Assembly (NCBI GenBank): GCA_017964755.1
Contig: JAGCRI010000189.1
Coordinates: forward strand, 1-20,877
Reading direction: 5' to 3'
DNA length: 20,877 nt
Source of the DNA: Bacteroidales bacterium
GTDB taxonomy: Bacteria; Bacteroidota; Bacteroidia; Bacteroidales; WCHB1-69
A program made the translations under genes and the position numbers. The notes below the pieces were generated by a model. The model searched no databases. It was not told where the DNA came from and saw nothing but the letters and a program-made list of their open reading frames with translations. Shown here one piece after another: positions 1-6,813 of this stretch (positions within the stretch are counted from its first letter, which is position 1; each line of letters begins with the position of its first letter).

Positions 1-141
1 TTCTCTTGCTTTTTTGAATTGCTTTTCAGTGGATTTATCCATTTTCTGTATGCAAAAATCTTCGTCCTCTTGGGCGAAGATTTTTGGTGTGAATATCAGG
101 ATAAAACCTAATAAAAGGAAATATAACCTTGGTATAGTCAT
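1..141 (-). CDS. N-terminus of a secreted protein (partial, cut by left edge)
   Basis: An ATG at 141 opens a frame that runs without a stop to the window edge (47 codons). The first 24 residues form a Sec signal peptide: MTIPR, a hydrophobic stretch LYFLLLGFILIF, then TPKIFAQ with probable cleavage after FAQ. The mature start is acidic (EDEDFC), then lysine-rich (KMDKSTEKQFKKARE), which could be the first helix of a TPR array; that is only a guess. The A of its ATG is the last base of the TAA stop of the upstream gene (TAATG), so translation is probably coupled and the two genes share a transcript. A perfect 11-bp inverted repeat lies in the codons around the cleavage site. The product cannot be named from this fragment. 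Confidence 0.75.
   Translation of the reverse strand, partial: MTIPRLYFLLLGFILIFTPKIFAQEDEDFCIQKMDKSTEKQFKKARE
54..85 (-). repeat. Perfect 11-bp inverted repeat inside the signal-peptide coding region
   Basis: AAAAATCTTCG at 54-64 is matched by CGAAGATTTTT at 75-85, with a 10-nt loop. On the minus-strand transcript this makes an 11-bp stem starting in A5 and ending in U5, the shape of an intrinsic terminator or attenuator. It lies inside a coding sequence, about 57-88 nt after the start codon. It may be a chance result of the encoded residues (KIFAQEDEDF) or a real attenuator. Confidence 0.5.
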
Positions 142-1505
142 TAATTTTTAACGCATCTTACGCTGTATGCATATTTCATTGGTTCTTCATCCAAGTTGCA
201 GTACGAGCAGCTGAATGAGATGGTGAATGCTATAGCATTGACAGAGGTCTTAGTATCAGATGACCAGTAGTAAGCGTTACCAGACATTTGATAGAAGCCG
301 ATGCCTGAGTAATAACCGCCAGGAACGCCTGTCCAACCTGAAGAGTTGTCACCAGGAGTGATCCAGTAGTTAGGAGTCTTCAATGACTGGCTTGTGTAAC
401 TTGCGAGGCTGCCGTATTCCAATGAAGTAGGGATGTGCCAGCCTGTCGGGCAGATACCTTGTACTGTGTCGGAGACCGTGCCTACATATCCGTTAGGTAC
501 GTTTACTGCTGAGTACCAGTCATACAAGCGGCCATATATTGAGAGGTTAGAATTGGTGTTGCTATAACCGGGGGCGTTGTAAACGTAGTTGGCTGGAATT
601 TCGGTGCCGTCTGTATAATGTGTCGGACGTAAGTTTTCTTTTGTCCAGCAGATGCAGGCGACTCTTACAGTATGATAAAGGTTGCCGTCGCCATCGTAAG
701 CAACGACTGTGTCGCCACAGGGAGGATAAGCTATAAAGACATTCTGGTCGCACGACAAGGTCTTACCAGCAACGCTGTATGTCCAAGTTACGATATTTGT
801 GTCGCCAACAACAAATTCATTAGGGACGTTGTTGGTCAGAGTGATTGGAGAAGTTGAGTCAGCAGGTGAAATAGCAGGTTGCGGGAGCACAGAAGCATTG
901 GCAGGGACCGTACATACGTTGTATGGAGCGACCCATGATGTGTCTGTCGGACAAGTTACTGCAAATATCATGACGTCAATAATACTATCGCAGCCGTATT
1001 CAGTTGTCAAAGTTACGCGGTGTACGCCTGTCGTTGACAATGTGTCGAATGCGGTGTCATTCAATGCGTAAAGATAAGGCAGCTGGTTGTCATATATTAA
1101 TAACGTATCTGTGCCGAAATAGATAGGATGAACAGTCAGTGTGAGTTTTGTAAGTGAGTCGTAGCCTAAATAAGAGCCTGCAACAAGGTAGATTGAGTCA
1201 TTGAAAGTACCGGCGTTCTGTATAGGAATGTTGAACCCATTGTTCGTGTATTTTGCGTTGGTATCAAGGTCCTGGCATATTTCATCAGTAAGCTCCACTA
1301 TGATAAGGTATGGCTGCTGTACGCCTTCGCTGATGTTTCCTGTGCCTGGTGCCTCAATGAAACTAGCAAAAACCTGTCCGTATGTGTATGATACGGACCC
1401 CACAGACGGATTGCTTATATTGTTGCCGATAGATACAAAACCACTTTGTGCAAAGCCTATACAAAGACTGCATAATAAAATTAATGTTGTAAAAATTCGT
1501 TTCAT
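141..1505 (-). CDS. Secreted HYR/FISUMP-domain protein
   Basis: A 454-residue exported protein. Residues 1-20 are a Sec signal peptide ending GFAQ. Residues 22-70 (SIGNNISNPSVGSVSYTYGQ, then a GVQQPYLI stretch) match the leader found in many Bacteroidota surface proteins. A beta-rich region with a C..D core follows (about 75-182). A HYR-like domain covers about 185-262 (VVGDTNIVTWTYSVAG...CDQNVFI). The end, 264-454, is a FISUMP domain (Fibrobacter succinogenes major paralogous domain): DGNLYHTV, WTKENLR, YGRLYDWYSAV, CPTGWHIPTSLEY, YYWSSD and a final SVRCVKN. FISUMP domains are common in surface proteins of the phylum and have no established biochemical role. There is no T9SS sorting domain, so its attachment is unclear. 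It has its own -7 box upstream and overlaps the next gene by one base. Confidence 0.85.
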   Translation of the reverse strand: MKRIFTTLILLCSLCIGFAQSGFVSIGNNISNPSVGSVSYTYGQVFASFIEAPGTGNISEGVQQPYLIIVELTDEICQDLDTNAKYTNNGFNIPIQNAGTFNDSIYLVAGSYLGYDSLTKLTLTVHPIYFGTDTLLIYDNQLPYLYALNDTAFDTLSTTGVHRVTLTTEYGCDSIIDVMIFAVTCPTDTSWVAPYNVCTVPANASVLPQPAISPADSTSPITLTNNVPNEFVVGDTNIVTWTYSVAGKTLSCDQNVFIAYPPCGDTVVAYDGDGNLYHTVRVACICWTKENLRPTHYTDGTEIPANYVYNAPGYSNTNSNLSIYGRLYDWYSAVNVPNGYVGTVSDTVQGICPTGWHIPTSLEYGSLASYTSQSLKTPNYWITPGDNSSGWTGVPGGYYSGIGFYQMSGNAYYWSSDTKTSVNAIAFTISFSCSYCNLDEEPMKYAYSVRCVKN

Positions 1506-1589
1506 AATAAGTTTTTGAGTCTTTTATTAACGTTAAACTGTTGATATATAGTTGTTTATAGTTAGTGATTCTCTTTTAATTCCAACTTG

Positions 1590-1597
1590 CAAATATA
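1590..1597 (-). promoter_or_regulatory. -7 promoter box for the FISUMP gene
   Basis: The minus strand reads TATATTTG, an exact match to the Bacteroidota -7 consensus TAnnTTTG. It lies about 85 bases before the start codon at 1505, in the 124-base gap after the PorW gene. An A9 tract lies just upstream of it on the transcript strand. I see no convincing -33 TTG. Confidence 0.55.
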
Positions 1598-1629
1598 CAT
1601 TTTTTTTTAATAATATATCGCTGTTTGAA

Positions 1630-4320
1630 TTATTTTAAATAATTTTCTTCGAAAAACTTGTTGTACATCTCCCTTTTTTCCTCTTTGTTGTAGTAGGTAG
1701 TATAGTTAGTGGCTGATATTGCGTAAGTTATAATTGCCTTGGATTTGTTGTAAGCGGAGAATTTCGGATCCTTTACAATATTATTGTAATAATCCATGGC
1801 TGTTTCTTTATTTTTGAATTTCGCTATTGTGAGGATTTGCTCGTTCTGGTTGAGATAGATGCTGCTTATGTTAAGTTTGAGCAGACTATATATTTCCCTG
1901 TTGAAAGCTGATATGTCGTTTTTGATGTCAACGACAGTGCCTTTTATTTTGTGAACGTTAATGAGCATGATGATGAAATGCTGTTCGGCAGGTGCTACGA
2001 TAAACGGATTTTCGTCATTATCAGCGCCTGCTTTTGCACCGTTTTTCCCGTTCAGGGCGTCAGTGGATTTTTTGCCCTGTGACGACTTGTCAGACTCTTT
2101 GTTTTCAGGCTGGAGGAAGAGCTTTGCAAGTTCAGCGACTTTAGACATCGGATAGTTCGATACGATTCGGAACATCTCCTCTTTCATCTCCTTTTCTCCT
2201 TTTGTCTGTCCGAGTGCTATAGCGCGGATATAGAGAAATTTCGTGGTCAGCACGGTGTCCTTGCAAAGTGGCAGTGCTTCGTCTGAAATGGTTATCGTCT
2301 TTTGCCACTGTTTGGCCGAGTAGGCTCCGTAGGCCTCTTCATATTTCTTTTCAATGATTTTCGCCGCTTCAGCGAGCTTTTCGTTATAGTGCGGGTCGAG
2401 AATCAGTTTGGCGTAGTCGGTTTGCGGATATTTGCTTAATATTACGTTTTTAGGAGTTTCGGCGCGCGGGTCGTTTGCATTTTTGTAGTTCAAATATAAT
2501 ATGTATAATGCCGGCAAAGCGAGCTCGTGGTCGGGGAAGCGTGCCACTAAATTTTCAAGAGTGGCGTTGCCTTTTTTCTGGTCCTTGAGCATGTCGATGT
2601 AAATGAGTGCGGCATTGTACATCGCGTTGGCAATCTTATTGTTGGAGGTATCTAATGCTCCTTTCGTCAGAGGAACATCCTGAAGATAGTATTTTTCCTC
2701 TTTGGGGTTGTTGGAGCGGCCGCTTGTTACGGTGTCCTCTTCATCGGCGCTTGAGTTTGGATTGTTGAGGTCGGCAAGTTCATCGAAACTGATTTGCTGC
2801 TTGTTGCTCACACGCCAGTTGTCTTCAAGCTTTCTGGTGCCCCACCGTTTCAGGAACTCGGTGCGGCCGGCACTAACAAGAGACGTGTTGTAAAAGTACC
2901 ATTTCCCGCCTTGCGTTGATGCGTTGTTGGCATATATGTTGCTCATTCCAAGCGCGTTTTGTATTGCAAGTTCCTTGTTGGCATCGTTCTGCTGTTTTTT
3001 TGCCTCGGCGGCCTTGTAGGCGCGTATCTGTTGCGACACCCATGATTTGCGTTCCCCTTCACTCATCTTGGCTATCCTCTGCAGACTGTCCTGTGTCTTT
3101 ATCACCTGCAGGTTCTGCACAAGTTCGGTAAGGGTTTTTGTTTTGTGCATTATGGCCTTGTAGTTGGGGTAGTCTTTCGGCAGAGCCAAGGTCGCGGTAT
3201 CGTAATATGCTTGTGCGAGCGGGTATTCCTCATCTTCAAAATAGATGTCTGCGAGTTTCAGCGACGAGTATGATCGCTGGTAGTCGTTGTCAACGTATGA
3301 GCTGACCGACAGGGCAAGGTACTCGATTTGTGCGTCAATGTCCTCATCACGGCGGTATAGTTCCGATATTGCGTAGTATATCTGGTCTTTGAATTTTTCG
3401 TTTTTGGTCTCTTTCAGCATCTTTTTCATCTCTTTCAGTATCGCTGTTTTCGATGCTTCGGTGCCATCGTAGTTGCTTGCAAGGTGCATGCGGGCGCTGA
3501 ATTCCATATCGTATGCGGGCGAAGACTTGAGTACCCTCTTGAAGCTGGCGTGCGCCTCGGAAGGCATGTCGGCACCTTCATATAGCTGCCCTAAAATGAA
3601 ATTCAGTCGTGTGCGGAATTCTTTTTTCGGTTTGTTTTTGAGTGCGTCTTTAATATGGTCTATCGCCGCTTCCCTGTCCCCGTTCGGGGCGGTGAGGTGA
3701 TATTCGGCCGCAGATGCATGATAAAGCACGTTCAGCTTTTTGTCTTTTTTAGGGTATATGAGATAGAGGGCTTCGTCCAACGAGGTCTCAGCGCGCGGGA
3801 AATATTTTTGCCTGATGAAGCAGCGGGTGAGCCACACCGCCGCCTCTTCTTTGCAGTTCCCGTTCTTGTGGGTTGAGATTATGTAGTTGAAGACACGCTG
3901 CGCCTGCTGGTAGTCCTGTTTGTAGAAATAGGCTTTCCCCATCAGCAGGTAGGCATCATCCATTGTCTTTACATATTCTTTGCCTTTTATGAATATTGAG
4001 TGCTTGAATATTGATTTTGAGGATTTTTCAATGGTCCTGTCAAGCGATGGAAGCGCCGATGTTATCGCTTCTTTCGATGGGTAGGCGTAAACAGGAAGCG
4101 TGATTGTGTAGTTGTCCTTTGTTACGTTGGCTATTTCTGCCTCCGCTTTTTTCAAGGCCTCTTTTGCATTGAAATTTATGTTGAAGTGTGATGTGGTGGT
4201 GTGGTATGCCCTGTTTAACCCGGTGTTCTTTCTCGTGGAACAGCTTGCAGCCAGAATGACAGTAATGGCCATTGCCGTAAGCAAAATTCCTGATTTCAGT
4301 ATGTGGTGTTTGGGTTTCAA
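1630..4320 (-). CDS. porW: PorW/SprE-like T9SS TPR lipoprotein
   Basis: A large lipoprotein of the type IX secretion and gliding machinery, 896 residues from the start chosen here. Residues 1-27 form a lipoprotein signal (MKPKHHILK..., then VILAASC) with the lipidated cysteine at 27. The mature start STRKNTGLNRAYHTTTSHFN followed by NAKEALK is the PorW/SprE signature. TPR-like helical pairs follow (for example AYFYKQDYQQAQRVFNYII, and further ones around 270-380 and 560-720). A charged linker (KESDKSSQGKK...) precedes a C-terminal domain starting near ENPFIVAPAEQHFIIMLI. From memory, PorW is reported to link the PorKN ring to the outer-membrane translocon. Start choice: the open frame can begin at a TTG at 4356, but that triplet lies inside the -7 box TATCTTTG. 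The TTG at 4320 follows AGAAGGAAAC and gives a clean signal peptide. Confidence 0.88.
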   Translation of the reverse strand: MKPKHHILKSGILLTAMAITVILAASCSTRKNTGLNRAYHTTTSHFNINFNAKEALKKAEAEIANVTKDNYTITLPVYAYPSKEAITSALPSLDRTIEKSSKSIFKHSIFIKGKEYVKTMDDAYLLMGKAYFYKQDYQQAQRVFNYIISTHKNGNCKEEAAVWLTRCFIRQKYFPRAETSLDEALYLIYPKKDKKLNVLYHASAAEYHLTAPNGDREAAIDHIKDALKNKPKKEFRTRLNFILGQLYEGADMPSEAHASFKRVLKSSPAYDMEFSARMHLASNYDGTEASKTAILKEMKKMLKETKNEKFKDQIYYAISELYRRDEDIDAQIEYLALSVSSYVDNDYQRSYSSLKLADIYFEDEEYPLAQAYYDTATLALPKDYPNYKAIMHKTKTLTELVQNLQVIKTQDSLQRIAKMSEGERKSWVSQQIRAYKAAEAKKQQNDANKELAIQNALGMSNIYANNASTQGGKWYFYNTSLVSAGRTEFLKRWGTRKLEDNWRVSNKQQISFDELADLNNPNSSADEEDTVTSGRSNNPKEEKYYLQDVPLTKGALDTSNNKIANAMYNAALIYIDMLKDQKKGNATLENLVARFPDHELALPALYILYLNYKNANDPRAETPKNVILSKYPQTDYAKLILDPHYNEKLAEAAKIIEKKYEEAYGAYSAKQWQKTITISDEALPLCKDTVLTTKFLYIRAIALGQTKGEKEMKEEMFRIVSNYPMSKVAELAKLFLQPENKESDKSSQGKKSTDALNGKNGAKAGADNDENPFIVAPAEQHFIIMLINVHKIKGTVVDIKNDISAFNREIYSLLKLNISSIYLNQNEQILTIAKFKNKETAMDYYNNIVKDPKFSAYNKSKAIITYAISATNYTTYYNKEEKREMYNKFFEENYLK

Positions 4321-4353
4321 GTTTCCTTCTTTTTGTTGTGATAAAATTTTCCG

Positions 4354-4361
4354 CAAAGATA
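4354..4361 (-). promoter_or_regulatory. -7 promoter box for porW
   Basis: The minus strand reads TATCTTTG, an exact match to TAnnTTTG. Transcription would begin around 4347-4350, about 30 bases before the TTG start at 4320. This rules out the upstream TTG at 4356, which is part of the box. No clear -33 element is visible. Confidence 0.65.
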
Positions 4362-4432
4362 ACGCATTTTGTTGAAAAAAATTGTTTGGCCTTAAAATTT
4401 CGGCTAATGCGTGTGCAGCCGTGAATTATGTT

Positions 4433-4440
4433 TATTTTTG
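4433..4440 (+). promoter_or_regulatory. -7 promoter box for the membrane glycosyltransferase
   Basis: TATTTTTG matches TAnnTTTG. It lies five bases after the first possible ATG (4428), so that ATG would be upstream of the transcript. The start therefore moves to 4470. The promoter is divergent from the porW promoter, with about 70 bases between the two boxes. Confidence 0.6.
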
Positions 4441-4469
4441 CAAAATCAAATATAGGTCAAGACTTTAGG

Positions 4470-5954
4470 ATGTCGTTCATGGCGTTGGATAATAACAGTA
4501 AATTTTGCAGGACAGCGGAACTTTGTGTGTTGTTGCTTTTGGCCGCAATTCTACGCCTCTGGCACATCGGCAAAGCTGATATTGGCAGCGATGAGTGCTT
4601 TTCATTGTTCTATTCGCAGTTTGCAGTGCCTGACATGATTTCTGTGCTCTTTCAGGGCGACAATCCTCCGTTGTGGGAAATCCTACTCCATTTCTGGATT
4701 ATGCTATTTGGGGTTAATGTGTTGTCAATAAGATTATTATCTTTTGTATTTAATCTGTTGGCGGTTATCCCGATATATTTTATTGGTGAGAAGTTTGTGA
4801 AAAGGCATACGGGATTTTTCTCCGCCCTGTTTTACACTTTTTCGTCTTTTTCAATATTTATTGCCCATGAAGGACGTGTTTACAGCCTGCTCGGATTCCT
4901 TTCAGCCTGTTCGTTATATCTGTTTTTGTCTCTTATTGATAAAAAGAAAACTTCAAATTTCATACTTCTTACTATAACCAATGTTTTGATAATGTATAGC
5001 CATTACCTTGCAATCTGGCTCATAGTTATGGAGTTTTTGTTTTTTGTGTCGGTGCGAAAGTTCCGAGAGTCTCTTGGCCGGGCTTACCTTTGGCATATTG
5101 CTGCACTTTTTGTTGCCTATCTGCCTGTTTTGCCGTTTCTTTATGCCCGTTTCCTGGATTCGGGGTTGCACGGCACTTGGATAGACAAATGTCATAGTAT
5201 CAGCGATTTGTATAATATGATATGCTGTTTTACCAATGCTCCGGTGCCGGCTGTTTGCGCTATTGTTCTGCTTTTCGCTTGCCTTGCCAAAATAATATAC
5301 CAAATTGTCAAACGTAATTATTCTGTTGATTCACTGACGGTTATCTTTTTTGTTTGGCTTGTGCCTATGATGGTGTCATTTGCTGTTTCATTCAAGATAG
5401 GTTTCTTTTATAACAGATATTTTTATTTTCTGCTTCCTGCATATATGCTCACTCTTTCAAATTCTGTTTTTTATCTTTTTGAAAATAAAAGAGTTATAAA
5501 AACCGCTTTATATGTTGCATTTGCTTTTTCAATGGTATTCTCAATGAAGACAGATACGACACAAATGCGCTACGGCGGATGGAAAGGTGAATATGCAAAG
5601 GCTGTTAATTCAATGGTGGAATTGAAAGAGCACAATAATGCCGTGGTGATTTTTGCCCCTGAATGGTTGGAGAAGCAGATTGTCTATTATCTTGATGAAA
5701 ATCATTCTCTTTTCAAAAATGAAGGAAATCCGAGGCAGGACCATGTTTTCGCTTCATACTTGCAGAAAAACGGATATTATTATGAAGATGATTATCATGA
5801 AATTAATGTTGTTGATAACCAATATGTTATATGTATCAATAACGATTTCTATGATATTTCGAAGATTAAAAATTGGCTTGATGAAAACGGGTATGAGGAG
5901 AGCCAAATCCGGAAATACACGCAGATGGAAGTTACGCTTTTTCGGCGGCGGTAA
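4470..5954 (+). CDS. GT-C family (ArnT/PMT-like) membrane glycosyltransferase
   Basis: A 494-residue polytopic inner-membrane protein with roughly a dozen membrane helices and a soluble C-terminal part from about residue 380. Family marks: the first periplasmic loop carries an acidic pair (GSDECFSLFYSQF, D41-E42), the position of the catalytic acid in GT-C enzymes. These are followed by GDNPPLWEILLHFW, SIRLLSF and AHEGRVYSLL, the usual order in glycosyltransferase family 39/PMT_2 relatives. Such enzymes use polyprenyl-phosphate sugars to decorate lipids, glycans or proteins on the periplasmic side; donor and acceptor cannot be read here. An ATG at 4428 is in frame but precedes the promoter -7 box, so 4470 (or 4479) is preferred. 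The last 23 bases overlap the end of folD on the other strand. No partner glycan genes are nearby. Confidence 0.82.
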   Translation: MSFMALDNNSKFCRTAELCVLLLLAAILRLWHIGKADIGSDECFSLFYSQFAVPDMISVLFQGDNPPLWEILLHFWIMLFGVNVLSIRLLSFVFNLLAVIPIYFIGEKFVKRHTGFFSALFYTFSSFSIFIAHEGRVYSLLGFLSACSLYLFLSLIDKKKTSNFILLTITNVLIMYSHYLAIWLIVMEFLFFVSVRKFRESLGRAYLWHIAALFVAYLPVLPFLYARFLDSGLHGTWIDKCHSISDLYNMICCFTNAPVPAVCAIVLLFACLAKIIYQIVKRNYSVDSLTVIFFVWLVPMMVSFAVSFKIGFFYNRYFYFLLPAYMLTLSNSVFYLFENKRVIKTALYVAFAFSMVFSMKTDTTQMRYGGWKGEYAKAVNSMVELKEHNNAVVIFAPEWLEKQIVYYLDENHSLFKNEGNPRQDHVFASYLQKNGYYYEDDYHEINVVDNQYVICINNDFYDISKIKNWLDENGYEESQIRKYTQMEVTLFRRR

Positions 5955-6783
5955 CGATGTTTTCCATTAATGAGAGGATTGTCATCGGGCCGACTCCGCC
6001 TGGTACCGGTGTTATGGCGGCACATCTCTTTTCCAAAAGTGGCAGGTTGTCGGAATTGTATATGTCACCGACAAATTTGCCTGCATGACGGTTCATTGCC
6101 ACGTCAACGATGACAGCATCCTCACGCACCATTTCCGGTGTGATGACATTCTCTTGCCCCATTGCCAAGACAACGACTTCGGCTTGTGCTATTATCTGTT
6201 TGAGGTTCGCGGTTTTGCTGTGGGCGATTGTTACCGTGCAGTTCTCTTTTAGCAGCATTTGTGCAGTAGGCTTGCCAACGAGATTGCTGCGTCCGACAAC
6301 TACAGCTCGTTTGCCGTCAAGGGCAATGCCGTGCTCCTTCAGCAGCGTGACGATGCCTTTAGGTGTGCAGGGTATAAGGTATGGCTTGCCCGCTGCCAAC
6401 AAACCGAAGTTTTTGGAAGTGAGCCCGTCAACATCTTTCCTATAATCTATTGCTTCTATAATACTGCTTGTGTCAATATGTTGAGGTAGAGGTAATTGCA
6501 CCAATATTGCATCAACTGATTCGTCTTGGTTCAGTTCGTTTATCTTTTGTTCAAGTTCGTCTTGGGGTATGGTTTCACTTTGTTGCGATATTTGGCATTC
6601 TATCCCTAATTCTTCACAACTTTTTTTCTTAAGTCCCACAAAATGTGCGCTTAGCTTGTCATTGCCTACGAGCAGTATGGTGAGTTTTGGGCTTCTGCCG
6701 ATGGCTTTTGTGAGTTTCTCGATTTTTGTTTTGAGGAGTGAGCTTTTTTTTCGCGCCGTCTCTTTGCCGTCAAGTATTATCAT
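5932..6783 (-). CDS. folD: Bifunctional methylenetetrahydrofolate dehydrogenase/cyclohydrolase
   Basis: Cytosolic one-carbon enzyme of the usual family length (283 residues). It interconverts 5,10-methylene-, methenyl- and 10-formyl-tetrahydrofolate with NADP. Visible motifs: the catalytic lysine region SAHFVGLKKKSCEELGI (K52), VQLPLP (Q96), KDVDGL (D119), the nucleotide-binding turn VVVGRSNLVGKP (162-172) and the C-terminal PVPGGVGPMTILSLMEN. One oddity: the family has tyrosine four residues before the lysine (SxxYVxxK), but here it is phenylalanine (F48). The gene ends the RND-barrel-S41-YgiQ run, 30 bases after the radical SAM gene. It also has its own -7 box, so it can be transcribed separately. 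Its tail overlaps the convergent glycosyltransferase gene by 23 bases. Confidence 0.95.
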   Translation of the reverse strand: MIILDGKETARKKSSLLKTKIEKLTKAIGRSPKLTILLVGNDKLSAHFVGLKKKSCEELGIECQISQQSETIPQDELEQKINELNQDESVDAILVQLPLPQHIDTSSIIEAIDYRKDVDGLTSKNFGLLAAGKPYLIPCTPKGIVTLLKEHGIALDGKRAVVVGRSNLVGKPTAQMLLKENCTVTIAHSKTANLKQIIAQAEVVVLAMGQENVITPEMVREDAVIVDVAMNRHAGKFVGDIYNSDNLPLLEKRCAAITPVPGGVGPMTILSLMENIVTAAEKA

Positions 6784-6799
6784 AATTATAAATTTGTGG

Positions 6800-6807
6800 C
6801 AAAAATA
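6800..6807 (-). promoter_or_regulatory. -7 promoter box for folD
   Basis: The minus strand reads TATTTTTG, an exact TAnnTTTG match, 17 bases before the folD ATG and inside the 30-base gap after the YgiQ-type gene. It would give a very short leader. It suggests that folD is expressed independently of the upstream run. Confidence 0.55.
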
Positions 6808-6813
6808 GTAAAT

